A stretch of DNA of 64,000 bases from Vibrio cyclitrophicus (GCF_024347435.1 NZ_AP025480.1:2232001-2296000), one strand, 5' to 3'; counted from the stretch's first letter, positions 1 to 10,314 are shown. Numbers and translations: made by a program. Notes: generated from the sequence alone by a model not told the origin.

Positions 1-850
1 TAATCTACTGTTCACCAAGTATCTTAAACTCAAATGGCAACTGATTGGTTTAGATTCTAGTTTCAATACGTTGAAAAAAACATGATATTGTCTCATTAAA
101 TGTGACACTGTGTTCTGATTGGATTTGGTATACATTTGACTATTATTAGCTACAATGCTTCGAATTCAACGATTGAAAGTCGCGTTTACTCATTATTGAA
201 AGCATGTATTTTTAACACCTCATAGTGATGCCTCATTCGTCACTGATTTTCATTTCTCTCTTATTGTAAATAATCATGAAAAAAATAAATTTCACTCAAT
301 TACTTATTGATGCTTTTATTAATCATTTCATTGATCCAAGCCAACTTAAGCAACGATGTTTTCAAGCCGAATTTGAGCGCTAGCAAATAAATCAACTAAC
401 CGATTTAAAATTAAAGTAACTTATCGTAATTACGATATTATCAAATCGTAATTCTGGGTGGATACTGTTCAAAACTCTTCCTATTATCCTGCCAACAAAT
501 CAATTCTTAGCCAAAACAGAACGCTGACAAATATCTAACTGCAATGCGTCAATGATCATGGAAGACCCCCTCGATAGCTGAGGAACTACACGTAATAAGA
601 TAATTGCTCATTAGCCATTCAGTTTCGGTCTGCTGGCTGACAACAAGTGTTGATTTATAGGGAAGCATTCGCTTCTTGATACCGAGAATCCGTTGTCTAG
701 ACTAAGTAGTCTCACTTTAAAGGCCATCTAATACTCTTGTTTATTATGCGCACCCATATTCAAGATAATAAGCACCTATTTTTCAAGATGTCATCAAAAG
801 TTAGACTTCTAGGCTACAAATTCTCTCTCCTTATTTGTGTAGGTTGAGAT
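1..850. other. AT-rich intergenic region, no supported gene
   Basis: No convincing coding sequence is visible on either strand in these 850 bases. A 35-codon open frame at 276-383 (+) starts MKKINFTQLL but has no recognisable ribosome binding site or family, so I do not call it a gene. The stretch is AT-rich. It contains one notable palindrome at 422-437 and a related half-site at about 445-453, listed separately. The promoter of the gene at 851 should lie in its right part. Confidence 0.5.
422..437. promoter_or_regulatory. Perfect 16-bp palindrome, candidate operator
   Basis: TATCGTAATTACGATA is its own reverse complement, with core ATCGT-N4-ACGAT. A further half-site ATCGTAATT follows at about 445-453. 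The same ATCGT-N4-ACGAT architecture recurs at 2648-2661, upstream of the alkylsulfatase gene. This is the kind of site bound by a dimeric winged-helix repressor. Which regulator uses it cannot be told from the sequence. Confidence 0.4.
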
Positions 851-1465
851 ATGAATTTTATTAAAATCGTTTTCCAGAAAGTCTGGGCCATTGCTTTGGT
901 CTTGATTAAGTTCTGCCTGTTTATGGCAGTGATGTTAGCTGGTGCATGGGCTCTTGCTCCGTTAGGCACAATCCACTCTAAAGACATCGACATGTCTCAA
1001 TTCAATAATCATCCCAACGAAATGATGATGAACTTCTTCCAGACAGAATACTTCTCTGGTTACCTATTCTCGGTCACGATAGCGGTCGTCTTAGCTGTCA
1101 TTTATGGCATGTGGCAAATACATGAATTGGGCGTGCATAAAGCGAAAGAACACAAAAGTGCTCACGTACAAATCGTGTTTGCACTGTCACTTTGTGGTCT
1201 ATTCATTAGCAAAACATTCTGGGTTATTGCATTAGTTATCGCGTTGGCGAACTGGAAGCATATTGGTCAATCACTGAGTGATGTTATTCGCCGTGGCGTA
1301 CAGCCTAAACAAGACACTACCAATACAGAAACTGCTGTAGTCCGCGTATCATCCGAAAAACCGTCTCAAACAAAACAGTCTCCAGTAGAACAATCTTCAG
1401 AAAAAAAGTCTGCCGATGAAAAGACTCCAACAAAACCATCCCCTACAGAAAAAGAGGTCGCATAA
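851..1465 (+). CDS. Inner membrane protein, partner of the HlyD-family protein
   Basis: A 204-residue membrane protein with no family I can name with confidence. It has three hydrophobic segments, at about residues 13-37, 71-90 and 105-133. The last ~60 residues form a hydrophilic tail rich in Ser, Thr, Lys, Glu and Pro (repeats of EKPS, EKKS and KPSP type) that is probably disordered and cytoplasmic. The stop overlaps the start of the next gene (ATAATG), so the two are translationally coupled. In proteobacteria, small membrane proteins coupled to EmrA/YibH-like HlyD proteins are usually assigned to an export or envelope role of unknown substrate. That role is inference here. Confidence 0.75.
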   Translation: MNFIKIVFQKVWAIALVLIKFCLFMAVMLAGAWALAPLGTIHSKDIDMSQFNNHPNEMMMNFFQTEYFSGYLFSVTIAVVLAVIYGMWQIHELGVHKAKEHKSAHVQIVFALSLCGLFISKTFWVIALVIALANWKHIGQSLSDVIRRGVQPKQDTTNTETAVVRVSSEKPSQTKQSPVEQSSEKKSADEKTPTKPSPTEKEVA

Positions 1466-2454
1466 TGAAAGAGATGATGATCCCATACATCCTAATCGTA
1501 TGGTCACTATTTGCGACAGGTGCACTTAAAAAGAGCATCAAAAACTATACATGGGCTGCCATTGGTGGCGTGGTAATTCTAGCAGTGTTAGCGGTAATTT
1601 CTCGCTTGTGGGCCCCTGTTGATCTAACAAACTCAACCACTGTGAAAGCACCACACGCGGTAATGTCACCTATCTTTGGTCAGCAGATCGACAAAGTGCT
1701 TGTTAAGCACAACCAAATGGTTAAAGAAGGCGATATAATCTACACCCTTGTCGACATAGATTCTGCCGCAGACAAAGCAAAGATCGAATCTTCAATTGTT
1801 CAGAAAGAAGAACAGATTAAGCAAATGACTCGCGACTTAGAGCGCGCTGAAACTTCACCTGAAATTTTCAATCTGCGTGACGTAGAAAAGTACGACTCAG
1901 ACCTTCGAGTGCTGCACGCTCAACTTGTGTCGTTAAAAGCCGATCTACAAAAAGTAAATTGGGCGCAAGAGAAGAAAACGATTAGAGCTGAATTTGACGG
2001 TCAGGTATCGATAGTGAATATTGCTGAGGGGTCTGTAATGGGGAACATGCACCTTTACAACACCAGCAAAAAGTTCCTTGAGATGCGTATTTCAGACCAA
2101 ACTTACGGATATGTTCAAGTAGGCGATTTTGCAGAGTTCTTCGTTGATGCATACCCAGGGCACGTGTTCAGAGCAAAAGTACACAGTTTCAACGCAGGTA
2201 CGGGAGAGTCGAGTATTTCTCCACTTCAGGGGCCACAAAGCGTCGGTCAACACGTGGTCAGAAACGGTAATGGTTTAGGTCGTACTATCGTACTTGAGAT
2301 CATCGAACCAGAAGGTTACAACATCCCTATTGGTTCAACTGGCGCGGCTTGGATTTCAGCAGAAAAACCACATCCTTTCTGGGGCTTCATTGATGTTATT
2401 GGCGCAGCAACCGTTCGCCTACAATCATACAAGTCTTACTTAGGCGCTTGGTAA
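1465..2454 (+). CDS. HlyD-family membrane fusion protein
   Basis: A 329-residue periplasmic adaptor of the HlyD/EmrA type. Two N-terminal hydrophobic stretches (about 5-22 and 29-47) precede a biotinyl-lipoyl half-motif (residues ~63-95, with SPIFGQQIDKVLVKHNQMVKEGD-like spacing). A short charged coiled coil follows (~100-165), then the second lipoyl half (IRAEFDGQVSIVNIAEG) and a beta-barrel domain. The C-terminus is hydrophobic (WGFIDVIGAATVRL). Such proteins normally bridge an inner-membrane transporter to an outer-membrane channel. No transporter or TolC-like gene is adjacent, only the coupled 204-residue membrane protein upstream. A strong terminator follows about 90 bases after the stop, so the operon has two genes. 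Confidence 0.85.
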   Translation: MKEMMIPYILIVWSLFATGALKKSIKNYTWAAIGGVVILAVLAVISRLWAPVDLTNSTTVKAPHAVMSPIFGQQIDKVLVKHNQMVKEGDIIYTLVDIDSAADKAKIESSIVQKEEQIKQMTRDLERAETSPEIFNLRDVEKYDSDLRVLHAQLVSLKADLQKVNWAQEKKTIRAEFDGQVSIVNIAEGSVMGNMHLYNTSKKFLEMRISDQTYGYVQVGDFAEFFVDAYPGHVFRAKVHSFNAGTGESSISPLQGPQSVGQHVVRNGNGLGRTIVLEIIEPEGYNIPIGSTGAAWISAEKPHPFWGFIDVIGAATVRLQSYKSYLGAW

Positions 2455-2544
2455 ACACGCTGGCACTGGATGGTATCATCACCTGCTGAACGCTCGCATG
2501 AGCTTCAAAATCAGGTGTGATTTCTTTTCATTCATAGAATACCC

Positions 2545-2571
2545 AATGCCCCGATTTTCGGGGCATTTTTG
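2545..2571 (+). terminator. Intrinsic terminator of the HlyD operon
   Basis: Arms AATGCCCC and GGGGCATT enclose a 7-base loop and run into a short T tract. It lies about 90 bases downstream of the HlyD-family stop codon and closes the two-gene operon. Confidence 0.85.
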
Positions 2572-2647
2572 TATCTGAGATGAACCCATAGCCCTAATTG
2601 ATTCAAATCAAAATAAATCGTTTATGTAATCATTCAAAGAACCAATC

Positions 2648-2661
2648 ATCGTAAAAACGAT
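2648..2661. promoter_or_regulatory. Palindrome ATCGT-N4-ACGAT upstream of the alkylsulfatase
   Basis: The sequence ATCGTAAAAACGAT lies about 97 bases upstream of the alkylsulfatase start. It matches in half-site and spacing the palindrome at 422-437 upstream of the HlyD module. It may be an operator shared by both transcription units. No regulator gene lies next to either site. Confidence 0.35.
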
Positions 2662-2758
2662 AATTTAAAATATCATTACCTCGTAGATAGCCCCCTCTCT
2701 CACCTCTATCATTCAAACCAAGAAATCCAATTCCTGTATCCAAATATAAGGTCACTTC

Positions 2759-4735
2759 ATGACTAATACATTCAAAAAAATGGCACTTCCTGTTGCTATT
2801 GCGAGCGCTTTATTGGTGTCTGGTTTTACATCAGCGACCCCAGTGGTAGAAGCAACGTCAAAAGTAGGTCAAGAACTGCAAACAAGTTCAGCGGCTCAAT
2901 ACCAAAATATTGATCTAAACGCACGCTACAAAAACGATGTTTTGTTCGAACATGAATCAAACCTATTTTGGGGTAAAGGCGATCGTATTAAGGTTCTTTC
3001 TAAAACCGGTGAAACATTGGCGTACACAGAAGAGTCTGAACACGTGCACCCAACGCTAACAAAACACAGTCGTAAAATGGACCAAGCGGTTATACAAGTC
3101 GATGACAATGTTTACTTAGCTTACGGTTTTGGCCTAGATACTCCAGTCATGATTGAAGGCGATGACGGTATCATCATTGTCGATCCTGGCGAATCTGTTC
3201 AAATGGCAGAAGCAGCAAAAGCGCAGTTCCGCCAGATTACCGATAAACCAGTCACTGCAATTATTTACTCTCATAACCACATTGACCACATCTCTGGTGT
3301 TCGTGCATGGACAACTGATGAGAAAGTAGCTTCTGGTGAAGTTAAGATCATTGCTCAAGAGGGCCTAACTGAAGCTGTGGCAAACTGGTCTTCAAACCTA
3401 GGTACGCTATTTGGCCATCGCACCTCTTACACCGGAGCAAAACACGTTGAAGAAGGTGAACACGGCACTGTAAACGATGGCCTCGGTCCGCGTTTCATGC
3501 AAGGCGATATCTCTTTCATTGAACCAAACACACTTATTGAAGCTAATGGTACGCTAGACATCACTATCTCTGGCGTACGTATGCAAATCGTAAACGTACC
3601 GTCTGAAACTAAAGATGAAGTCGTGGTTTATCTGCCTGAACAGAAAATTCTGCACGCCGCAGAGGTTTTACAAGGTGAAAACTTCCCGAACCTACACACC
3701 ATTCGTGGTACTAAGTTCCGCGATCCGAGCATGTGGTTCAAAGGCATCGACGTAATGCGTCAATTCGATACAGAGGTCATGATCAACTCTCATGGTCGCC
3801 CTGTTGAAGGTAAAGAAGCAGTAGCAGATGTACTAACCGCTTATCGCGATGCGATTCAATACACGCATGACCAAACCATTCGCCACATGAACAAAGGCTT
3901 AACACCTGACGAGCTAGTTGAAGTAGTTAAACTGCCTAAACACCTAGCTGAACACCCTTGGTTGGGTGAGCATTATGGTACTGTTGCACACGCTGTTCGC
4001 CAAATTTACGTAGGCTACAACGGTTTCTTCGAAGCCGATCCGTGGCAACTAGAGCCAATGGCTTATGAGCAGCGTGCTAAAGCTTTCGTAGAAATCATGG
4101 GCGGCCGTGATAACATCATCGACACAGCAAAAGCAGCGATGAAAGCAGAGAACTACACTTTTGCAGCGGAGATTCTTTCTTACCCTATCACGGTAAACAA
4201 AGATGACATGGAAGCGCGCTTACTAAAGGCACAAGCTTACAAAGCATGGTCTGCCGATCAAGTGAACATCAACTGGCGTAACTGGGCGTTGAATGCTGCA
4301 GCTGAACTAGAAGGTACTCGTGACTTCTCTAACATGATCAGTTTTGCTTCTGTAGACGTTCTAACTGCCCTACCAAGTAAACAAATCTTCGATATGATGA
4401 CATCGACGTTAATCGCAGAGAACACGCTAGATGTGAACACTGCGCTAACTTACAACTTCTCTGATACCAACGAGTCATTTACTATCGAAGTGCGTAACGG
4501 TATTGCTCAGCTTCATGAAACGGCACTAGAAGGCGCTGATGTTCAAATCAACACTTCTCGTCAAGTATTGAACCAAATCTTGATGGCTGGTCCAAACGCT
4601 CAACAAGTGATTGGTACCAACATGCAGTCTGGTGCGTTTAAGTTCTCGAATGGCGACATTCAAGCCTTTGGTCTATTCATGAGCTACTTCGATAAGCCTC
4701 TTTCCCCTGAAGAGCTGATGCTTATCGTTCGTTAA
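2759..4735 (+). CDS. Periplasmic alkyl/aryl sulfatase (SdsA1/BDS1/YjcS family)
   Basis: A 658-residue secreted hydrolase of the metallo-beta-lactamase alkylsulfatase family, which cleaves primary alkyl sulfates such as SDS to alcohol and sulfate using two zinc ions. A signal peptide is evident (MTNTFKKMALPVAIASALLV..., cleavage near residue 26). The zinc motif SHNHIDH spans residues 171-177. Downstream are the second-site glutamate region (HAAEVLQGENFPNLH) and SHGRP, which carries the last metal histidine. A helical dimerisation region follows, and the final ~120 residues match the SCP2-like lipid-binding domain typical of the family. Length matches SdsA1 (~650). The gene stands alone between two terminators. 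It likely allows sulfate or alcohol scavenging from natural sulfate esters. Confidence 0.95.
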   Translation: MTNTFKKMALPVAIASALLVSGFTSATPVVEATSKVGQELQTSSAAQYQNIDLNARYKNDVLFEHESNLFWGKGDRIKVLSKTGETLAYTEESEHVHPTLTKHSRKMDQAVIQVDDNVYLAYGFGLDTPVMIEGDDGIIIVDPGESVQMAEAAKAQFRQITDKPVTAIIYSHNHIDHISGVRAWTTDEKVASGEVKIIAQEGLTEAVANWSSNLGTLFGHRTSYTGAKHVEEGEHGTVNDGLGPRFMQGDISFIEPNTLIEANGTLDITISGVRMQIVNVPSETKDEVVVYLPEQKILHAAEVLQGENFPNLHTIRGTKFRDPSMWFKGIDVMRQFDTEVMINSHGRPVEGKEAVADVLTAYRDAIQYTHDQTIRHMNKGLTPDELVEVVKLPKHLAEHPWLGEHYGTVAHAVRQIYVGYNGFFEADPWQLEPMAYEQRAKAFVEIMGGRDNIIDTAKAAMKAENYTFAAEILSYPITVNKDDMEARLLKAQAYKAWSADQVNINWRNWALNAAAELEGTRDFSNMISFASVDVLTALPSKQIFDMMTSTLIAENTLDVNTALTYNFSDTNESFTIEVRNGIAQLHETALEGADVQINTSRQVLNQILMAGPNAQQVIGTNMQSGAFKFSNGDIQAFGLFMSYFDKPLSPEELMLIVR

Positions 4736-4784
4736 CTGACACACGTTAGTTAAGGGCTCGCTAGGATAGCAAACGGATAAACAT

Positions 4785-4812
4785 AGGGACCCTTCGCGGT
4801 CCCTTTATCTTT
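4785..4812 (+). terminator. Intrinsic terminator of the alkylsulfatase gene
   Basis: AGGGACC and GGTCCCT arms around the loop CTTCGC, followed by TTTATCTTTT, about 50 bases after the stop codon. Confidence 0.85.
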
Positions 4813-4901
4813 TGCTTATTATATAATTCAAACTCCTCCGCTCACATCAACTTTACTGATGGCGTGATGTGAAATATATACGTTCGACTCAAGGTTTCTA
4901 G

Positions 4902-5390
4902 ATGCTAAAACGTTTCGCTCTGCTACTTTCACTCAGTTCATCTTTGGTTTTTGCTTGCGGCCTGCATCAAGATACTGGACTTAGCTTGATCACTGAACCG
5001 GGCTCTCTCGAAGTCTTTGGCAACATAATCAATGCAAGACAAGATGACGAATTTGGCAATTTAAATAAGCCTGATCATTTCCGCCTTTTTGCGATACAAG
5101 CAGCACTTGGCAAAGCACATCCAAACAAAATTGAGTTCAATCTATTTGAAGCAATCAAAGGCCACTACAGCGAAATCAGCTTTGCTAAAGGTGTCAAAGT
5201 TTCAGGAAGAGATACATTACCAACCGAGGAAGATTTACTTCTGATCACAGAGTTAGACGTGTTCGATGCGCTAGCAACAGGAACCATTTCTTGGGATCAA
5301 GCAAGCTTGCAACGTTTAATCGTCATCAACGGCCCCCAAGATAAACGTGAGCAATTGGAAGCTTGGTTTAATGACATTTTTGAAGGGTAA
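4902..5390 (+). CDS. Small exported protein of unknown function
   Basis: A 162-residue protein I cannot assign to a family. The N-terminus (MLKRFALLLSLSSSLVFACG) is a signal peptide. The Cys at 19 follows LVFA, so cleavage could be by signal peptidase I or, less likely, as a lipoprotein. The mature part is mixed alpha/beta and mostly polar, with no catalytic signature that I recognise. It is transcribed in the same direction as the alkylsulfatase but beyond that gene's terminator, so it is probably a separate unit. It converges with cyoE on the other strand. Confidence 0.7.
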   Translation: MLKRFALLLSLSSSLVFACGLHQDTGLSLITEPGSLEVFGNIINARQDDEFGNLNKPDHFRLFAIQAALGKAHPNKIEFNLFEAIKGHYSEISFAKGVKVSGRDTLPTEEDLLLITELDVFDALATGTISWDQASLQRLIVINGPQDKREQLEAWFNDIFEG

Positions 5391-5531
5391 TAGCTAAAAT
5401 CTAAGTAATTTAAGGCTGAATAGTTAAAGGGGGGAGCAACAAAGAAAAATAAGACAGATGACAAAAACAAACAATAAAAAGTCGTCAAACCCTCGGACTT
5501 CAAACATTGAGAGTTCAACGACAAACTTAAA

Positions 5532-6404
5532 TCAAAAAATTGCAGGCAACGGAATCAACTCCAGCCCTAGCACCCCACTGATGCTCATCACCACCAGCAG
5601 AGAGACCTTGAAGACGGTCTTTGACCACTGAATGTAGTTGAGGCAATCAACTTTACGGAACGTCACTTTAGTCCACATAAAGCAAACTGCCGCCGACACC
5701 GCTAAGTATTCATAGCCCGCTTCACCGAGCAAGAACAGCCCCAGTGCAACCGCGCCAAACGCGACTACATAAGCTTTCATGTGCTGATGTGCTTTGTCGA
5801 CCCCCTCTTTTACCGGTAACACAGGAATACCTGCATCGCGGTAGTCTTGAATGCGGAACATCGCGATCGCATACGAATGTGGCATCTGCCATAAACAGAA
5901 CATGATGAACAACAGAACAGCTTCTAAGCTCAGGTAGTTCGTCACGCCAAGGTAGCCAACCAATGGAGGAACCGCGCCAGAAATACTGCCCACTAAGGTG
6001 CCGTAAACGGAATTACGCTTGTACCACATGGTGTAGAAAAAAACGTAGAACACATAGCCAAGCAACACCACAACCGCAGACATCGGATTAACGAATTGAA
6101 ACAGCAACGCCGTGCCTGCCAACAACATGACTAACGAATAGATAAATGCCACGTCTGTGTTGATGTTGCCCTGAACCAATTCGCGGTTCTGGGTACGTTT
6201 CATTTTCTGGTCGATGTCTCGGTCAAAGATGTTGTTCACAACACAACCTGATGCAATCACAAGCCCTACACCCGCTAACGTTGTCAGTAACAACATCACA
6301 CTGGCTGGTTCTGTTTTTGCGGCGAGAAAGAACCCCGCCGCAACAGAAATCAGGTTGCCGAAAATGATGCCCGGTTTGGTAATAGACAAATATTTTTTCA
6401 GCAT
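5532..6404 (-). CDS. cyoE: Heme O synthase (protoheme IX farnesyltransferase)
   Basis: A 290-residue polytopic UbiA-family prenyltransferase that adds a farnesyl group to heme b, making heme O for the bo3 oxidase. The first prenyl-diphosphate aspartate motif is NNIFDRDID, with MKRTQNR following. The second is around YRDAGIPVLPV. There are about nine hydrophobic segments. I chose the start at 6404 (MLKKYLSITKPG), where AAGG stands just upstream and homology begins. A longer in-frame extension would only overlap cyoD. It is the last gene of cyoABCDE, 8 bases after cyoD. Confidence 0.96.
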   Translation of the reverse strand: MLKKYLSITKPGIIFGNLISVAAGFFLAAKTEPASVMLLLTTLAGVGLVIASGCVVNNIFDRDIDQKMKRTQNRELVQGNINTDVAFIYSLVMLLAGTALLFQFVNPMSAVVVLLGYVFYVFFYTMWYKRNSVYGTLVGSISGAVPPLVGYLGVTNYLSLEAVLLFIMFCLWQMPHSYAIAMFRIQDYRDAGIPVLPVKEGVDKAHQHMKAYVVAFGAVALGLFLLGEAGYEYLAVSAAVCFMWTKVTFRKVDCLNYIQWSKTVFKVSLLVVMSISGVLGLELIPLPAIF

Positions 6405-6412
6405 ACCTTGGC

Positions 6413-6724
6413 CTACAACTTCATGTTGACGTTCATGTTGTAGATGATCCATACCGAGCCAGCGATAAGAATCAATACAACAATGGCAGTAAACATCAGT
6501 GACACTAAGTTCCAACGCCCATCGGAAGATTTCGCTTCCATATGCAAGAAGTACTTAAAGTGCACAAAGATTTGCACCAGCGCACAACCGAACAAGATCA
6601 CGTAAGTTTCAGTGCTTGGCAACGCATGTGCCCACACAATGTAGAACGGAATAATGGTCAGAATTAGTGACGCAATAAAGCCTTTCACGTAATCCGTTGC
6701 ACCGCTGTCTAGATGCTGTTCCAT
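6413..6724 (-). CDS. cyoD: Cytochrome bo3 quinol oxidase subunit IV
   Basis: A 103-residue inner-membrane subunit with three hydrophobic helices, carrying the family pattern YVKGFIASLILTIIPF and FVHFKYFLHM. It helps assembly and stability of the CuB centre in the oxidase. I took the start MEQHLDSG at 6724. It overlaps the cyoC stop codon (TAATG), which implies translational coupling. It is followed after 8 bases by cyoE. Confidence 0.96.
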   Translation of the reverse strand: MEQHLDSGATDYVKGFIASLILTIIPFYIVWAHALPSTETYVILFGCALVQIFVHFKYFLHMEAKSSDGRWNLVSLMFTAIVVLILIAGSVWIIYNMNVNMKL

Positions 6725-7341
6725 TACATCACCCCCATTAAGTACACGATGGTAAATACACAAACCCAAACAATATCAAGGAAGTGCCAGAACAAGCTCA
6801 AGCACTGGAAACGCATCGACATGTTGTCGTTCAAGCCTTTGGTTGAAAGCTGGTGATACGCCACCGCCATCCAGATAAGACCGAACGTTACGTGCAAACC
6901 GTGTGTACCAACCAAGGTAAAGAACGCAGAAAGGAACGCACTCTCTTGAGGGCCATAGCCTTCTGCAATCAAGTGATGGAACTCATACACTTCCATACAG
7001 ATAAAGGCCAAGCCCAATACGAAAGTAACTTTGATCCATCGCTTCAGTCCTAAAACATCTTTGCGCTTCATTGCGATCATGCCAAAGCCAAAGGTGATAC
7101 TACTGAACAGCAGCATCATAGTTTCGACAAACACGAACGGCAGTTCAAAGATGTCTTTGCCTGTCGGCCCTGCGATTGAACCACTCTCAAGCACGGCATA
7201 AGTCGCGAAAAGCGTGGCAAACAGGACACAGTCACTCATCAAGTAAACCCAAAAGCCGAACAACTTGTTGCCCGCAGCTTCGTGGTGGTGATCATGCGAG
7301 TGTGCAAGATCATAAGTGTGTGACGGAGTATTAGCTTGCAT
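6724..7341 (-). CDS. cyoC: Cytochrome bo3 quinol oxidase subunit III
   Basis: A 205-residue heme-copper oxidase subunit III with five transmembrane helices. The N-terminus is His-rich ([13 protein letters not shown]). Family signatures include [21 protein letters not shown], the buried glutamate region and [11 protein letters not shown]. The start at 7341 (MQANTPSH) overlaps the last bases of cyoB by 11 bp, so the two genes are coupled. It is the third gene of the cyo operon. Confidence 0.96.
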   Translation of the reverse strand: MQANTPSHTYDLAHSHDHHHEAAGNKLFGFWVYLMSDCVLFATLFATYAVLESGSIAGPTGKDIFELPFVFVETMMLLFSSITFGFGMIAMKRKDVLGLKRWIKVTFVLGLAFICMEVYEFHHLIAEGYGPQESAFLSAFFTLVGTHGLHVTFGLIWMAVAYHQLSTKGLNDNMSMRFQCLSLFWHFLDIVWVCVFTIVYLMGVM

Positions 7342-9412
7342 ACGTCGTCTCCAAATCATCTTTATTTTCGTTGTTATCACTGTCACCGTCAGCACTGTTA
7401 CCACGACCAGAATTGTCGCCTTTCACTGACTGTTTCTTCGCTTCTTCAAGCTGTGCACGTCGAGCCGCCTCAATCGCTTTGATCTCTTCAACTTCCACGT
7501 AGTAATCCACATCGTCGTTGTAGCTGTGTTGAATACATGTCACCACGATGCCTACTAAGCTTGCAGCCGCTAGCCACCAGATGTACCAGATCATTGCGAA
7601 GCCAAATGCCAACGCCCATGCAGAAACATAGATACCTGTCGGTGTGTTCTTCGGCATGTGAATACGTTCGTATTCTTCTTCCTGAGTTGGGTCAAACTCA
7701 CCACTTTGCTTTTGATACCAGAACGAATCGATCTCATCGCCCTTAGGCAATTTTGCAAAGTTGTAGAACGGCGGTGGTGAAGACGTTGCCCATTCGAATG
7801 TACGTCCACCCCATGGGTCACCGGTTAGATCTCGGTTTTGGTCGCGGTCACGAACACTCACGTAAATCTGAACGAACTGACACACCACACCCATCGCAAT
7901 TACGCCCGTACCTGCAGCCGCAACCGCCAGTAGAGGGAAGAATTCAGGGTTGATGTCTTGGCTCAAACGACGCGTCATGCCCATAAAGCCCAGAGCGTAA
8001 AGCGGCAAGAACGCCATCAAGAAACCAATGATCCAGCAGTAAAATGCGCGTTTACCCCAAAGCTCGTTCAGAGTGAAACCAGTCGCTTTTGGGAACCAGT
8101 AACCAATCGCTGCAAAACAACCGAAGACAACGCCACCGATGATTACGTTGTGGAAGTGCGCAATCAGGAATACTGAGTTATGCAGAATGAAATCTGCGCC
8201 CGGTACTGCCATCAATACGCCCGTCATACCACCCACGGTAAAGGTGATTAGGAAGCCCACTGTCCACATCATTGGCGTGGTGAAGCGGATACGACCTTTG
8301 TACATGGTGAATAGCCAGTTGAAGATCTTAACCCCGGTTGGGATAGAGATAATCATGGTCGCGATGCCGAAGAAGGCATTCACATTGGCGCCAGAACCCA
8401 TAGTGAAGAAGTGATGCAGCCAAACCACAAACGCTAAAATAGTGATAGCCACCGTCGCCCATACCAGCGAGGTATAACCAAACAGTTTTTTGCGAGAGAA
8501 GGTTGCAGTCACTTCAGAGAACACACCGAAGATAGGCAAAATTAGGATGTACACCTCAGGGTGTCCCCATGCCCAAATCAGGTTCACATACATCATCACG
8601 TTGCCACCAAGGTCATTGGTGAAAAAGTGCGCGCCGATGTATCTATCCAAAGTCAGTAACGCGATGGTTACCGTTAGGATTGGGAAAGAGATGATGATCA
8701 GGATGTTGGCACACAGAGACGCCCACGTGAATACTGGCATCTTCATCATTGGCATAGACGGAGTACGCATGCGCAAAATAGTCGCGAAGAAGTTCACACC
8801 CGTTAACGTGGTACCCACACCGGATATTTGCAGCGCCCATATCCAATAATCGACCCCGACTCCCGGACTTGCCTCAATACCGGAAAGCGGCGGATACGCC
8901 AACCAACCCGTACGGCCAAATTCACCTAAGCCCAGTGACATGTTGGTTAGGATGATACCCACTACAAACAGCCAGAAGCTCAAGTTATTCAGATAAGGGA
9001 ACGCAACATCACGAGCACCAATTTGCAGCGGCACAATGATGTTCATCAAACCGATAACCAAAGGCATCGCGACGAAGAAAATCATGATCACGCCGTGAGC
9101 CGTGAAGATCTGGTCATAGTGATGTGGCGGTAAATAGCCTGTCTCACCCGCTGCAGAAAGCAATTGCTGACTACGCATCATGACGGCATCGGCAAAGCCA
9201 CGAACTAACATCACCATCGCGACCGCAATGTACATGAAGCCCAATTTTTTGTGGTCTACAGAAGTAAACCATTCATTCCAAAGGTATTGCCACTTACCGG
9301 CTTTTGTTACCGCATACACCACTAAACCACCCACTAAAGCGATCATGGTTAACGTGAACAAAATAATGGGTTCGTGGTAGGGAATTGAGTCTAGAGTTAA
9401 TCTTCCAAACAT
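7331..9412 (-). CDS. cyoB: Cytochrome bo3 quinol oxidase subunit I
   Basis: A 693-residue catalytic subunit that reduces O2 to water, oxidises quinol and pumps protons. Conserved residues are present: the quinone-site Arg/Asp in [13 protein letters not shown], the heme b His in HGVIMIFF, the CuB His and cross-linked Tyr in [12 protein letters not shown], the CuB pair HH in WLHHFFTMG, and the heme ligands in HFHNVIIGG. It is about 30 residues longer than E. coli CyoB. The extension is a charged low-complexity tail (Gly, Asn, Asp, Glu-rich) in the last ~35 residues. The start at 9412 lies 5 bases after cyoA. Confidence 0.97.
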   Translation of the reverse strand: MFGRLTLDSIPYHEPIILFTLTMIALVGGLVVYAVTKAGKWQYLWNEWFTSVDHKKLGFMYIAVAMVMLVRGFADAVMMRSQQLLSAAGETGYLPPHHYDQIFTAHGVIMIFFVAMPLVIGLMNIIVPLQIGARDVAFPYLNNLSFWLFVVGIILTNMSLGLGEFGRTGWLAYPPLSGIEASPGVGVDYWIWALQISGVGTTLTGVNFFATILRMRTPSMPMMKMPVFTWASLCANILIIISFPILTVTIALLTLDRYIGAHFFTNDLGGNVMMYVNLIWAWGHPEVYILILPIFGVFSEVTATFSRKKLFGYTSLVWATVAITILAFVVWLHHFFTMGSGANVNAFFGIATMIISIPTGVKIFNWLFTMYKGRIRFTTPMMWTVGFLITFTVGGMTGVLMAVPGADFILHNSVFLIAHFHNVIIGGVVFGCFAAIGYWFPKATGFTLNELWGKRAFYCWIIGFLMAFLPLYALGFMGMTRRLSQDINPEFFPLLAVAAAGTGVIAMGVVCQFVQIYVSVRDRDQNRDLTGDPWGGRTFEWATSSPPPFYNFAKLPKGDEIDSFWYQKQSGEFDPTQEEEYERIHMPKNTPTGIYVSAWALAFGFAMIWYIWWLAAASLVGIVVTCIQHSYNDDVDYYVEVEEIKAIEAARRAQLEEAKKQSVKGDNSGRGNSADGDSDNNENKDDLETTYAS

Positions 9413-9417
9413 GACGA

Positions 9418-10314
9418 TTATCCTTGGGTTTCCGGCAAACAGTTCATTGAACCAGGGTGCTGGGTCACAACATCAGTGAATAAAAATGGTGGGATACTGG
9501 AGAACAGAGTCACAGGTTCAGCCACACTCGGCGCAGCCAAAGAACGGAATTGCTCCCAATCTTCAATACGGTCCGGGCTTGCTTTCACTTTTTCCACCCA
9601 GTTTAGAAACGCCACTTGATCAGGCATGGCTGATGCGGTGAATTTCATTTGAGAGAACCCTTTACCACTGTAGTTCGATGCAAAACCTTTGAAGTCACCT
9701 TCGTGGTTCGCGATCAAATTCAGCTTGGTCACCATTCCCGGCATCGCGTAGATCTGCGAACCAAGACGCGGGATAAAGAACGCGTTCATGATGTTGTCTG
9801 AAGTTAGCTTAAACGTCACCGGTACATCTTTCGGGAACGCAACATAGTTAACCGTCGCAATGTTTTGCTCCGGATAGATGAACAGCCACTTCCAGTCCAG
9901 AGAGACCACTTCGATCACCATCGGCTTAACGTCACTCACCAGAGGCTTGGAAGGCTCTAGTTCGTGTGTTGTTCGCCAAGTGATGGTGGCCAGAATCGCA
10001 ATAATGATGATTGGAATCGTCCATACCACTATTTCAATCTTGGTTGAGTGCGCCCAGTCAGGTGCGTACTCTTCTGTGGTGTTGCTTTCACGGTATCTAT
10101 AAGCAAAGTAGATGGTCATCAGGATCACGGGGATGACGACAATCAGCATCAGCAACAGAGCAGTAATAATCAGCTCCTTTTCCTGAACGCCAACGCTACC
10201 TTTTGGGTCGAGCAATGCGGAGTTACATCCTTCGAGCATCAGGACGGTTCCCACCAAACCAATCCTCGACAGATTTGCTCTCGATAAAATGCGTTTATAT
10301 CTTGAAGCTTCCAT
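9418..10314 (-). CDS. cyoA: Cytochrome bo3 quinol oxidase subunit II
   Basis: A 298-residue lipoprotein subunit with signal sequence and lipobox LEGC (Cys about residue 30). Two transmembrane helices (about 47-70 and 91-111) and a periplasmic cupredoxin domain follow. The CuA cysteine and histidine ligands of cytochrome c oxidases are absent, as expected for a quinol oxidase, and the [10 protein letters not shown] motif is present. It is the first gene of cyoABCDE. The promoter should lie in the 740-base gap to its right. Confidence 0.96.
   Translation of the reverse strand: MEASRYKRILSRANLSRIGLVGTVLMLEGCNSALLDPKGSVGVQEKELIITALLLMLIVVIPVILMTIYFAYRYRESNTTEEYAPDWAHSTKIEIVVWTIPIIIIAILATITWRTTHELEPSKPLVSDVKPMVIEVVSLDWKWLFIYPEQNIATVNYVAFPKDVPVTFKLTSDNIMNAFFIPRLGSQIYAMPGMVTKLNLIANHEGDFKGFASNYSGKGFSQMKFTASAMPDQVAFLNWVEKVKASPDRIEDWEQFRSLAAPSVAEPVTLFSSIPPFLFTDVVTQHPGSMNCLPETQG

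Noticed and set aside
276..383. 35-codon open frame starting MKKINFTQLL
   Set aside because: No ribosome binding site and no recognisable homology in an AT-rich gap where such frames arise by chance.
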